A stretch of DNA of 64,000 nt from Silicimonas algicola. GTDB taxonomy: Bacteria > Pseudomonadota > Alphaproteobacteria > Rhodobacterales > Rhodobacteraceae. Below the pieces are notes generated by a model. It worked only from the letters and a program-made list of their open reading frames with translations. It was not told the origin of the DNA and did no database searches. Every line of letters begins with the position of its first letter. Within the stretch, counting starts at the first letter, position 1. The stretch lies in NCBI RefSeq assembly GCF_003148765.1, contig NZ_QGGV01000009.1, positions 62,001 to 126,000 on the forward strand. The letters run 5' to 3'. This document shows positions 45,044 to 53,398 of the stretch, in pieces. The position numbers and the translations under genes were made by a program.

Positions 45044-45849
45044 AAGTCGACGGTCACACCAGGAAGCCGCAACTCTTTCACCAGTTCACGTAGCTCCTGC
45101 CGGGCGGCCACGTTCGAGAGGTTCAGGTTCTGAACCCCGATGTCGCGGAGGTCGAGAAGGGTAAGCCCGCGCGGGAAGAGTTCGCGAAAGATCACGCGTT
45201 CGGAAAATCCCGACGCAACACGGAAGCCGACGCGTCTGGCCAACGCGTTGACGGCGTCCTCCATCTTCTTCTTGTTGTGCATCGCCTGTGCGCCGACCCT
45301 GTTGCGGACCACCACCCAGTCGATCGGATCAAGGCCGGCCTGCGCCCGAAGCTGGCGCGCGTTCCACACCATCTCGGCATAGACGGAAGGCCCCAGCACG
45401 CGGTTCGTCCGCGGGTCTATGTGCGCCAGCAGGTCGAAGTCGACAAAGCTGTCGTTCAATGGCGTGACAAGCGTATCGGCAAGGGAGTGTGCGACCTGGC
45501 TGAGACGGGTGTGCGAGCCGGGGCAGTCGATCAGGATGAATTCGACCTCCCGCTCGAGCCCCGTCACGGCCGCCGACAGGCGCTGGTCGTAGACGTTCTC
45601 GCCCGGACCGAGCGACTCCTTGGCGATGTTCGGAAGCTCGCGGTAGATCGGACAGGGAAGGTCAAGCCCTTCGGCCGCCATGAAATCCTTCCGGTTGTCG
45701 ATGTATCGCCCGAAGCTTCGCTGCCTCAGGTCGAGGTCGAGGACCCCCACCACATGGCCCATGCGCACGAGCGCCGTCGCGATGTGCATCGCGACGGTCG
45801 ATTTGCCCGCGCCGCCCTTCTCGTTCCCGACGACGATGATATGCGCCAC
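45040..45849 (-). CDS. mipZ: Division-plane positioning ATPase MipZ
   Basis: 269 residues from GTG 45849 (GTG GCG CAT), since the deviant Walker A AHIIVVGNEKGGAGKSTVA must lie at the N-terminus. ParA/MinD superfamily: DLDLRQRSFGRYIDNR, FILIDCPGSHTRLS, TPLNDSFVDFDLLAHI, SERVIFRELFPRGLTLLDL. MipZ forms a gradient from the ParB-bound origin and inhibits FtsZ away from midcell; it is a marker of alphaproteobacteria that lack MinCD control. A core gene, stand-alone here. Confidence 0.93.
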   Translation of the reverse strand: MAHIIVVGNEKGGAGKSTVAMHIATALVRMGHVVGVLDLDLRQRSFGRYIDNRKDFMAAEGLDLPCPIYRELPNIAKESLGPGENVYDQRLSAAVTGLEREVEFILIDCPGSHTRLSQVAHSLADTLVTPLNDSFVDFDLLAHIDPRTNRVLGPSVYAEMVWNARQLRAQAGLDPIDWVVVRNRVGAQAMHNKKKMEDAVNALARRVGFRVASGFSERVIFRELFPRGLTLLDLRDIGVQNLNLSNVAARQELRELVKELRLPGVTVDF

Positions 45850-46116
45850 TGCCCTGCCTTTTCTTCTGGAACGGACCGCCCCGCCTGTTTCGGTCACTAT
45901 ATTGAGGATTAGTGCCTAAGAAAAGCACCCCTTGGCGCTTACCGCCGGGAGAGGACAGGGATGCAACGCCTCTCGCATCTCGACCGATTGACGGATGGCG
46001 GGCAGGTGTCATAGATTCCCAATCGCTCGCAGCGATGGCGTCGCTGCCCGGCGGTCGCCGGTATGGCCCGTTCATTGCCCCTGTACGCCGGGGGTGGCGA
46101 ACCTGGAGCGACCGCC

Positions 46117-47325
46117 ATGACCCGACCCGACTTCCTGACGCTTGAAAACGGCGAAAAGGCCACCCTGCCATTCGGCCGCGATGAATACGACGCGCGTCTT
46201 TCGACGCTGCGGGCCATCATGGCAAGGCGCGATATCCCCGCCGTTCTCTTCACCTCGATGCATAACATCGCCTACTACTCGGGCTTTCTCTATTGCAGCT
46301 TCGGACGGCCCTACGGCTGTGTCGTGACGCCGGACCGCTGCACCACGATCTCGGCCAACATCGACTTGGGCCAGCCCTGGCGGCGGTCGGTCGCGGACAA
46401 CGTGATCTATACCGACTGGCAGCGAAACAACTACTGGCGCGCGGTCGGATCGGTCCTGGGCCGCGTCGATCGCCTGGGGATCGAAGGCGACCACATGACG
46501 CTGGCGTCCGAGCGGGCCGCTCGCGAGATGCTGGGTCTGTCGGACCTGATCGACATCGCGCCGGACGTCATGCGTGCGCGCATGATCAAGTCGCCCGCCG
46601 AAATCCGGCTGATCACTGAAGGCGCCCGCGTCGCCGACATCGGCGGCAAGGCGATCCGCGACGCGATCCGGATCGGCACGAGAGAGATCGACGTGGCGAT
46701 GGCGGGACGGGACGCGATGGAGTTGGCGATCGCGGAGGCGTTCCCCGAGGCCGAATATCGGGACACCTGGGTCTGGTTCCAGTCGGGCCTGAACACCGAT
46801 GGCGCGCACAACCCGGTCACGGCGCGGAAGCTTGCGGCAGGGGATCTTCTCAGCCTCAATACCTTCCCCATGATCTCGGGCTACTACACCGCGCTCGAGC
46901 GCACCTTGTACCTTGGCGAGCCGGATCCCGAGACGCAGCGGATCTGGCAAGCAAACGTCGCGGCACATGAGCTTGGGATGAGCCTTATCCGCCCCGGCGC
47001 CACATGTTCGGGTATCTGCGCCGAGATCAACCGTTTCTTCGCAGATGAGGGGCTGCTGCAGTCCCGCACCTTCGGGTACGGCCACTCTTTCGGCATTCTC
47101 AGTCACTATTACGGACGGGAAGCAGGCTTGGAACTGCGCGAGGATATCGACACCGTGCTTGAACCCGGCATGGTCGTTTCGATGGAGCCGATGCTGACGA
47201 TCCCCGAAGGGCAGCCTGGCGCGGGCGGATATCGAGAGCACGATATTCTCGTCCTGAACGAAAAGGGCGCTGTCGACATCACCGGGTTCCCCTACGGCAT
47301 CGAAGCGAACACGATTTCCGCATGA
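46117..47325 (+). CDS. Creatinase (creatine amidinohydrolase), M24 fold
   Basis: 402 residues, the usual length for creatinase. N-terminal creatinase domain (LFTSMHNIAYYSGFLYCSFG, DRLGIEGDHM) and C-terminal pita-bread domain (WVWFQSGLNTDGAHNP, FGYGHSFGILSHYYGREAG, MEPMLTIPEG, GYREHDILVL). Creatinase hydrolyses creatine to sarcosine and urea. Aminopeptidase P-like peptidases share the fold, but the FGYGHSFGILSHYYGRE and EPMLTIPEG regions fit creatinase well. It precedes an ABC importer, probably for the substrate. Confidence 0.85.
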   Translation: MTRPDFLTLENGEKATLPFGRDEYDARLSTLRAIMARRDIPAVLFTSMHNIAYYSGFLYCSFGRPYGCVVTPDRCTTISANIDLGQPWRRSVADNVIYTDWQRNNYWRAVGSVLGRVDRLGIEGDHMTLASERAAREMLGLSDLIDIAPDVMRARMIKSPAEIRLITEGARVADIGGKAIRDAIRIGTREIDVAMAGRDAMELAIAEAFPEAEYRDTWVWFQSGLNTDGAHNPVTARKLAAGDLLSLNTFPMISGYYTALERTLYLGEPDPETQRIWQANVAAHELGMSLIRPGATCSGICAEINRFFADEGLLQSRTFGYGHSFGILSHYYGREAGLELREDIDTVLEPGMVVSMEPMLTIPEGQPGAGGYREHDILVLNEKGAVDITGFPYGIEANTISA

Positions 47326-47465
47326 CACCCTGGCAATGCCGGAATCCGCATCAGGAACGCCGCAAACGGCGGTCGAGGCGGCCTTACCTAGGGGAAAGTT
47401 GCACTTGGAGCCCGCATCGTGTTGAATCGCGGGAACGCAGCAGGGATCCGGGGGGATTGTCCGAC

Positions 47466-48560
47466 GTGAGAGACGGCACAGACGAGTTCGTTGTATTCGA
47501 CCATGTGCAGAAGAGTTACGACGGCGAAACGCTTGTCGTGAAGGATCTGAACCTCTCGATCGGCAAGGGCGAATTCCTGACGATGCTGGGGCCCTCGGGG
47601 TCGGGCAAGACCACCTGCCTCATGATGCTGGCCGGGTTCGAGACGGCGACCCACGGAGAGATCCTTCTCGATGGGCGGCCGATCAACAACATCCCGCCGC
47701 ACAAGCGAGGCATCGGCATGGTGTTTCAGAACTACGCGCTTTTCCCGCATATGACCGTCGCCGAAAACCTGGCCTTCCCACTGGAAGTCCGGAAGGTGGA
47801 CAAGTCCGCGCGGGAAGAGCGCGTGAAGAGCGCGCTCGACATGGTGCAGATGGGTGCCTTCGGCGGGCGCCGCCCGGCGCAGCTTTCAGGCGGCCAACAA
47901 CAACGCGTCGCTCTTGCGCGCGCGCTGGTCTTCGAGCCCGAGCTCGTCCTCATGGACGAACCCCTCGGCGCTCTCGACAAGCAGCTGCGCGAGCACATGC
48001 AGTTCGAGATAACGAACCTTGCGCATTCTCTGGGCATCACCACGGTCTATGTGACGCACGACCAGACCGAGGCGCTGACCATGTCCGACCGCGTGGCAGT
48101 CTTCGATGATGGCCGCATCCAGCAGCTGGCGCCGCCAGACAAGCTTTACGAAGAGCCAGAGAACAGTTTCGTGGCGCAGTTCATCGGCGAGAACAACACG
48201 CTGTCGGGTGTCATCGACAAGATCGACGGCGATCGCTGCACCGTCCGACTGACGTCGGGCGACCTGATCGACGCCAAGCCCGTGAACGTCACCAAACCTG
48301 GGGAAAAGACCCTTGTTTCGATCCGTCCGGAGCGCGTCGAGTTCAACAAGGACCGGCTTATGCCTGGGGCGCACACGCTCAAGGCCGAGGTGCTGGAATT
48401 CATCTACATGGGTGACATCTTCCGGACCCGGCTGCGGGTCGCGGGCAAGGACGATTTTGTCGTCAAGACACGGAACGCCCCCGATCAGGCCCGGCTCGAG
48501 CCGGGCCGCCAGATCGAGATCGGCTGGCTTCCGTCCGATTGCCGGGCGCTGGACGCCTGA
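47466..48560 (+). CDS. Polyamine-type ABC importer ATPase (PotA-like)
   Basis: 364 residues from GTG 47466; GGGGGGA lies about 10 nt before it. Walker A GPSGSGKTT, Q loop VFQNYALFPHM, signature LSGGQQQRVALARA, Walker B LVLMDEPLGALD, H loop VTHDQ, then a TOBE domain (ETKTL-like region, SIRPERVEF). Energises uptake of a cationic or amino-type compound; context with creatinase suggests creatine or a relative. Confidence 0.92.
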   Translation: MRDGTDEFVVFDHVQKSYDGETLVVKDLNLSIGKGEFLTMLGPSGSGKTTCLMMLAGFETATHGEILLDGRPINNIPPHKRGIGMVFQNYALFPHMTVAENLAFPLEVRKVDKSAREERVKSALDMVQMGAFGGRRPAQLSGGQQQRVALARALVFEPELVLMDEPLGALDKQLREHMQFEITNLAHSLGITTVYVTHDQTEALTMSDRVAVFDDGRIQQLAPPDKLYEEPENSFVAQFIGENNTLSGVIDKIDGDRCTVRLTSGDLIDAKPVNVTKPGEKTLVSIRPERVEFNKDRLMPGAHTLKAEVLEFIYMGDIFRTRLRVAGKDDFVVKTRNAPDQARLEPGRQIEIGWLPSDCRALDA

Positions 48561-48635
48561 GCGGATCACCGGCGCGCCCGGCCCGGGGCGCATCGGCCAA
48601 GTGACATTAACGGGTACAATGACTGGGAGATTGAA

Positions 48636-49757
48636 ATGAAACTGAGAATACTTTTGGCCTCGACGGCTCTGGCTGTCGCTCCGGTGATCGCCGGTGCGCA
48701 GGACCTGCCCCCCTGCGAGAACTGCGCGGATTCGATGACGATCATGTCCTGGGGCGGCGCCTATCAGTCCAGCCAGCAAAAGGCCTACACCGAGCCTTAT
48801 GCGGCAGCGACCGGCGTTAACGTCACCTGGGACGAAAGCTCGAACGAATCGACTGCCAAGATCCGCGCCGCCTCGGAAGCCGGAAACATGACCTACGACC
48901 TCGTCGACGTCGAAGGTCCGGACAGCCAGCGCCTGTGCGACGAAGGTCTCGCGATGGAAGTCGACCTGGACGAGTCTCTGGCCGCTGCGCCGGATGGCAC
49001 GCCTGCGTCGGAAGACTTCGGCGACAGCGCGATCAACGACTGCTTCATCCCGCAGATCGTCTTCTCGACAACCTTCGGCTATCGCACGGACGTGGCCGAG
49101 TGGAACGGTGCCACGCCGGACAGCGTCTGCGCGATCTTCGACACCGAGACCTTCCCCGGCAAGCGCGCGCTTGAAAAGCGTCCGAAGAAGAACATCGAAT
49201 GGGCTCTTCTCTGCGACGGCGTCGCCAAGGAAGACCTCTATGACGTCCTCGACGAGGATGGTGTAGAGCGTGCTCTCGCCAAGCTCGACACGATCAAGGA
49301 CGACGTGATCTGGTGGTCGGCCGGCGCCGAGACGCCCCAGCTTCTCGCCGACGGCGAAGTGGTCATGGGCTCGACCTACAACGGTCGTCTGTTCTCGGCC
49401 ATCGCCGAGCAGAACCAGCCGATCGCGATGCTCTGGGACTGGCAGGTCTTCGACTTCGACGGCTGGATCGTTCCCGAAGGGCTCGACGAGCCGCGCCTCA
49501 ACCGCGTGATGCACTTCCTGAACTTTGCCACCGACACGCAGCGTCTGGCCGATCAGGCCAAGTACATCTCGTACGGTCCGGCTCGTGCGTCTTCGCAGCC
49601 GCTCGTCTCGACCCATGCCGACCTCGGCATCGAGATGGCGCCGCACATGCCCACCAACCCCGAGAACCAGAAGAACTATCTGGTCAACAACATCGAGTGG
49701 TGGGCTGACAATCAGGACGACGTGGAAGCCCGTTTCCAGAACTGGCTGTCGCAATAA
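48636..49757 (+). CDS. Periplasmic binding protein of the creatinase-linked ABC importer
   Basis: 373 residues with a signal peptide (ILLASTALAVAPVIAGAQ). PotD/PotF-type fold: TIMSWGGAYQSSQQKAYTEP, YDLVDVEGPDSQRLC, FSTTFGYRTDV, VVMGSTYNGRLFSAIAEQ, LNFATDTQRLADQAKYISYG. The mature N-terminus carries CENC, an extra Cys pair. Binds the transported substrate. Confidence 0.9.
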   Translation: MKLRILLASTALAVAPVIAGAQDLPPCENCADSMTIMSWGGAYQSSQQKAYTEPYAAATGVNVTWDESSNESTAKIRAASEAGNMTYDLVDVEGPDSQRLCDEGLAMEVDLDESLAAAPDGTPASEDFGDSAINDCFIPQIVFSTTFGYRTDVAEWNGATPDSVCAIFDTETFPGKRALEKRPKKNIEWALLCDGVAKEDLYDVLDEDGVERALAKLDTIKDDVIWWSAGAETPQLLADGEVVMGSTYNGRLFSAIAEQNQPIAMLWDWQVFDFDGWIVPEGLDEPRLNRVMHFLNFATDTQRLADQAKYISYGPARASSQPLVSTHADLGIEMAPHMPTNPENQKNYLVNNIEWWADNQDDVEARFQNWLSQ

Positions 49758-49766
49758 TCCGACGTC

Positions 49767-49788
49767 GCGGGGCCCTTCGGGGCCCCGC
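49767..49788 (+). terminator. Stem-loop with UUCG tetraloop after the binding-protein gene
   Basis: A perfect 9-bp G+C stem (GCGGGGCCC with GGGCCCCGC) closes a TTCG tetraloop 9 nt past the stop codon. No T-run follows and the operon goes on, so it probably protects the upstream mRNA and allows excess binding protein over permease, rather than ending transcription completely. Confidence 0.65.
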
Positions 49789-49808
49789 ACATCATCGAGG
49801 GGGACGTC

Positions 49809-50102
49809 ATGCCGAAAGGCTATATCATCGGTCACATCACGGTCCGCGATCCCGAGGCGTACAAGGAGTACATCTCGCGGGACACGCCGATCCTTGAAGG
49901 TCTTGGCGGCCGGTTCATCGTGAGGGGCGGCCAGAGCGAAATCGTCGAGGGCGAGGCCCATGCCCGGCATGTAGTGATCGAGTTTCCGTCGTACGAAGCC
50001 GCCCTCAAGGCCTACCACGACCCCGAGTACCAGGAAGTCGCCGATATACGGCGGCGCACCGCTGACAGCACCATCCTCGTCGTGGAGGGACACGGCGAAT
50101 GA
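49809..50102 (+). CDS. DUF1330-family protein
   Basis: 97 residues. The family pattern is evident: KGYIIGHITVRDPEAYKEYI, GRFIVRGGQSEIVEG, VVIEFPSYEAALKAYHDPEY. Ferredoxin-like (dimeric alpha/beta barrel) fold; function unknown, perhaps binding small carboxylic or amide compounds. It is inserted between the binding-protein and permease genes and overlaps the next gene by ATGA. Confidence 0.92.
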   Translation: MPKGYIIGHITVRDPEAYKEYISRDTPILEGLGGRFIVRGGQSEIVEGEAHARHVVIEFPSYEAALKAYHDPEYQEVADIRRRTADSTILVVEGHGE

Positions 50103-51820
50103 CGGACGCGGCGACGGGACCGGACCAGATCACAGGCGCCACGCCCGACAACGCGCTTCGGACGGCCGATCGCGCCGAGGCGGGCCCGGTCCTCTCGGCC
50201 GACGGCACGCCACTGAAAACGAGCCTCAACCGCGCGCTTCGCCGCGAGAAGATGCGGGCGCTCTTGCTCGTTTCCCCGCTTCTCATCTTCATCCTTGTCA
50301 CCTTCATTGCACCTATCGCGGACATGCTGTTCCGCTCGGTCGAAAACCGCATCGTCGCCGATACGCTGCCGCAGACCGTGGCGGGGTTGGACCAGTCGTC
50401 GCTGGAGGTGCCGGGCGAACCGACCTTCGAGGATCTGTACTTCGATCTGTTCCTGGCTGCAGAGGCGAAGAAGCACACCCAGCTTGGCACCCGCCTCAAC
50501 TATGAAAGTGCCGGCGTCAGCTCGCTTTTCCGCTCGTCGGGCCGGCGGCTGGACGACATCGGCGAAGAGACCCAGGACGCTCTGGAGGACCTCGACGAAA
50601 GCTGGGGCGAGGCCGGGTTCTGGTACGGCCTGATGAACAACGCCGACGACAGCGACGACGCCCTCCTGAAGTCCGAACGCGCGCGCGTCAAAGCCCTGAC
50701 CGCCGAACCGACCGGTGGAGACATCGCATTCGCGCCCTCGGCAGAGATTGCGCAGATTCTTCCACGCACGACGCGCGCCTACACGGCCTGGGCGGTCTAC
50801 ATCGCGCTGATCGACGACGACGTCGTGGCCGAGGAAGAGCCTTGGGAAGCCGTCTATGCCGCGCTGGGCGTCGATCTGGAACGCGACGCGACGCTGGAGG
50901 CGCTTGCGACTTACGCTGGGCCGGGTGCCGATCAGCTTCGCGCGGCTGCGGAGGCAGACCTGCCTTCGGTCGATTACCGCGCCGCCTTCGTCGAGATGGA
51001 TGACGGATGGGGTGAGACCGAGGTGTGGAACACCCTGCGCACCTACTCGAGCGAGTACACGATTGGGTATTTCCTGAACGCCATCGACCTTCAACTCACG
51101 CCGAACGGCATCGAGAAGCGTCCGGATCGCGAGAGCATCTACCTGATGCTGTTCCAGCGCACGCTGGTGATGTCGTTGATCATCACGATCAGTTGCATCA
51201 TCCTCGGCTATCCCATTGCGTGGCTTCTGGCGAACCTTCCGATGCGTTCGGCGAACCTGCTGATGATCCTGGTGCTTCTTCCCTTCTGGACCTCGCTTCT
51301 GGTCAGGACCAGCGCCTGGAAGATCCTCCTCCAGCAACAGGGGGTCATCAACGATCTGCTCGTATGGATCGGCATCGTCAGCAACACGGGGCGACTCGTG
51401 CTCATCAACAACCAGACCGGCACGATCATCGCCATGACGCATATCCTGCTGCCGTTCATGATCCTGCCGCTTTATTCCGTGATGAAGACGATCCCGGTGA
51501 CTTACGTCCGCGCCGCAAAGAGCCTGGGGGCGACAGACTGGACGGCGTTCTGGCGCGTTTACTTCCCGAACTCGGTACCGGGCATCGGGGCGGGGTCGAT
51601 CCTCGTCTTCATCCTGTCCATCGGTTACTACATCACGCCCGAACTGGTCGGCGGCACATCCGGGGTCTTCATCTCGAACCGGATCGCCTATCACATCTCG
51701 TCCTCGCTGAACTGGGGACTGGCGGCGGCGCTGGGCACCATCCTCCTCGCTGCGGTCCTGATGCTTTACTACACCTACGACCGCATGGTCGGGATCGACA
51801 ACGTGAAGCTGGGAGGCTGA
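50099..51820 (+). CDS. ABC importer permease with large soluble insertion
   Basis: 573 residues; PotB-type permeases have about 300. TM1 (ALLLVSPLLIFILVTFIAPI, about residue 55) is followed by a soluble stretch of about 270 residues (acidic, with DDIGEETQDALEDLDESWGE), which would lie in the periplasm, before the remaining five spans (VMSLIITISCIILGYPIAWL and on). EAA loop VRAAKSLGATDWTAFWRVYF. Partner of the next permease. The insertion may contact the binding protein. Confidence 0.88.
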   Translation: MTDAATGPDQITGATPDNALRTADRAEAGPVLSADGTPLKTSLNRALRREKMRALLLVSPLLIFILVTFIAPIADMLFRSVENRIVADTLPQTVAGLDQSSLEVPGEPTFEDLYFDLFLAAEAKKHTQLGTRLNYESAGVSSLFRSSGRRLDDIGEETQDALEDLDESWGEAGFWYGLMNNADDSDDALLKSERARVKALTAEPTGGDIAFAPSAEIAQILPRTTRAYTAWAVYIALIDDDVVAEEEPWEAVYAALGVDLERDATLEALATYAGPGADQLRAAAEADLPSVDYRAAFVEMDDGWGETEVWNTLRTYSSEYTIGYFLNAIDLQLTPNGIEKRPDRESIYLMLFQRTLVMSLIITISCIILGYPIAWLLANLPMRSANLLMILVLLPFWTSLLVRTSAWKILLQQQGVINDLLVWIGIVSNTGRLVLINNQTGTIIAMTHILLPFMILPLYSVMKTIPVTYVRAAKSLGATDWTAFWRVYFPNSVPGIGAGSILVFILSIGYYITPELVGGTSGVFISNRIAYHISSSLNWGLAAALGTILLAAVLMLYYTYDRMVGIDNVKLGG

Positions 51821-51821
51821 G

Positions 51822-52676
51822 ATGAGCGGACTGCCGATCTATGCCACGACCGGCCAGCGCGTCTGGTATTATACCTTCCGCGTCATCTGCGGGCTGATCT
51901 TCTTCTTCCTGATCGCCCCGATCGCCGTCATCATTCCTCTGTCGTTCAACGCCGAAGACTTCTTCACCTTCACACCGAAGATGCTGGCGCTCGACCCGGA
52001 CGGATACTCGCTGAAGCACTACCGCGACTTCTTCACCAACAACGACTGGCAGCAGGCGCTGTGGAACTCTTTCCGAATCGCGCCGATGGCGACGATCCTG
52101 TCCGTGAGCTTCGGCACGCTGGCCGCCATCGGACTCAGCCAGCAGCACGTTCCCTTCCGGCGGGTGATCATGGCGGTGCTGATCTCGCCCATGATCGTGC
52201 CACTCATCATCTCGGCCGCGGGCATGTATTTCTTCTATTCGCGGATCGGACTTCAAGGGACCTACTGGGGCGTCGTCCTTGCGCACGCGGCTCTGGGCAT
52301 TCCCTTCGTCATCATCACGGTGACCGCGACGCTCGTCGGGTTCGACCGTTCGCTGACGCGGGCTTCGGCGAACCTGGGCGCGGACCCGGTGACGACATTC
52401 TTCAGGGTGCAGATGCCACTGATCCTTCCGGGGGTCATCTCGGGCGGGCTTTTCGCCTTCATCACGTCCTTCGACGAGGTGGTGGTCGTTCTTTTCGTGG
52501 GATCGGCGGGACAGAAGACACTGCCCTGGCAGATGTTCACGGGTCTGAGGGAGCAGATCAGCCCGACGATCCTCGCGGTTGCCACGATTCTAGTCGCGCT
52601 GTCGATCCTGCTGCTTGCGACGCTGGAGATCCTGCGGCGCAGGTCCGAGAGGCTGCGGGGCATGTCGCCGGGCTGA
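51822..52676 (+). CDS. ABC importer permease (PotC-like)
   Basis: 284 residues, six spans, start one nt after the previous stop (TGAG ATG). First span VICGLIFFFLIAPIAVIIPL; EAA loop TRASANLGADPVTTFFRVQM. Second membrane subunit; last gene of the creatinase-linked operon, ending against the phasin terminator. Confidence 0.9.
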   Translation: MSGLPIYATTGQRVWYYTFRVICGLIFFFLIAPIAVIIPLSFNAEDFFTFTPKMLALDPDGYSLKHYRDFFTNNDWQQALWNSFRIAPMATILSVSFGTLAAIGLSQQHVPFRRVIMAVLISPMIVPLIISAAGMYFFYSRIGLQGTYWGVVLAHAALGIPFVIITVTATLVGFDRSLTRASANLGADPVTTFFRVQMPLILPGVISGGLFAFITSFDEVVVVLFVGSAGQKTLPWQMFTGLREQISPTILAVATILVALSILLLATLEILRRRSERLRGMSPG

Positions 52677-52691
52677 AGCCGGGAACGGCCA

Positions 52692-52721
52692 AAAAAATCG
52701 GCGGGCCGCAAGGACCCGCCG
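52692..52721 (-). terminator. Intrinsic terminator of the phasin gene
   Basis: CGGCGGG (52699-52705) pairs with CCCGCCG (52715-52721); on the minus strand the stem is followed by a run of T residues (A-run at 52691-52697 on plus). It lies about 50 nt after the phasin stop, oriented to end that transcript. Confidence 0.8.
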
Positions 52722-52768
52722 GAGGTAAGATGCCAACAGGGAGGAGTTGGCGATCTGAACTCGAAATC

Positions 52769-53215
52769 TTACTTGACGGCTGCCTTCTTCGCGGCGGCGG
52801 TCATGTCATCGGTGGCCTTCTTGACGGCGTTCGTGGCGTCGTCACCGAAGTTTTTGCCGGCGGCGAGCATCAGCTCGACGGTCTCCATCTGGACCTTCTT
52901 CGCGATCTCGGCAAAGGACGCCATCGACTCGGCGCTCATCTCGGCCTGGGCCGAAGCGAAGTCGGTCATGGCTTTGGTGTAGTCGGCCGGGTCTTCCTTG
53001 ACGTTGGTCACGACGCCGAGCTTGCCGATGGTGGCTTTGGTCCAGCTGGCGGAAATCTCGGTCGACTTCTCGGCGGCTTCCAGAACAACCTTCGACATAC
53101 GGTCGGCGAACGAGGCTTGCGTCTTGAACGCTTCCTGCATCGCGGAGGTGTCCACGGGGAAGGTGCCCATCATGTCTTTCATCATCTTGGTGTAGTCTTG
53201 TGTGGCTTTGGCCAT
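52769..53215 (-). CDS. phaP: Phasin (PHA granule-associated protein)
   Basis: 148 residues, almost wholly helical and rich in Ala, Lys, Glu and Met (QASFADRMSKVVLEAAEKST, DFASAQAEMSAESMASFAEI, DATNAVKKATDDMTAAAKKA), as in alphaproteobacterial phasins. Coats polyhydroxyalkanoate granules and controls their size. GAGAGAG precedes the ATG. It is transcribed in the same direction as phaC, 184 nt downstream of it, from its own promoter with PhaR-like sites. Confidence 0.9.
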   Translation of the reverse strand: MAKATQDYTKMMKDMMGTFPVDTSAMQEAFKTQASFADRMSKVVLEAAEKSTEISASWTKATIGKLGVVTNVKEDPADYTKAMTDFASAQAEMSAESMASFAEIAKKVQMETVELMLAAGKNFGDDATNAVKKATDDMTAAAKKAAVK

Positions 53216-53270
53216 TGGTCTCTCTCCTGGTTAGCTGGCGGGGAGGACCCGCGTTGCTGCGTGTGCACAA

Positions 53271-53298
53271 TACATACACGCTGCAGCGCAGAAATCAA
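53271..53298 (-). promoter_or_regulatory. Phasin promoter with palindrome in the spacer
   Basis: On the minus strand TTGATT (53298-53293) and TATGTA (53276-53271) are 16 nt apart and suit a -35/-10 pair upstream of the phasin start. The spacer contains the perfect palindrome CGCTGCAGCG (53279-53288), so a repressor there would block the polymerase. Confidence 0.5.
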
Positions 53299-53305
53299 GA
53301 GGCAA

Positions 53306-53320
53306 TGCTGCAGTGCAGCA
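53306..53320. promoter_or_regulatory. PhaR-type operator candidate upstream of phasin
   Basis: TGCTGCAGTGCAGCA is a perfect inverted repeat around one central base, just upstream of the phasin -35 box. PhaR of Paracoccus and Rhodobacter is known to bind TGC/GCA-type dyads before phasin genes; the assignment to PhaR is inference. Confidence 0.55.
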
Positions 53321-53398
53321 ATAATTTAAAATATCACGATTTCAGTAACTTGGTCTGGTAATAGCCCCCGAATCCGCGGTTCCAGGGCAAAAAAATCG

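Noticed and set aside
47886-50093. 735-codon open frame on the minus strand
   Set aside because: It lies opposite the ABC ATPase and binding-protein genes, has His/Arg/Asp-rich shadow composition and no ribosome site; it is a by-product of G+C-rich codon use.
50012-51694. 560-codon open frame on the minus strand
   Set aside because: Antisense of the permease with membrane spans and EAA loop; composition is not protein-like.
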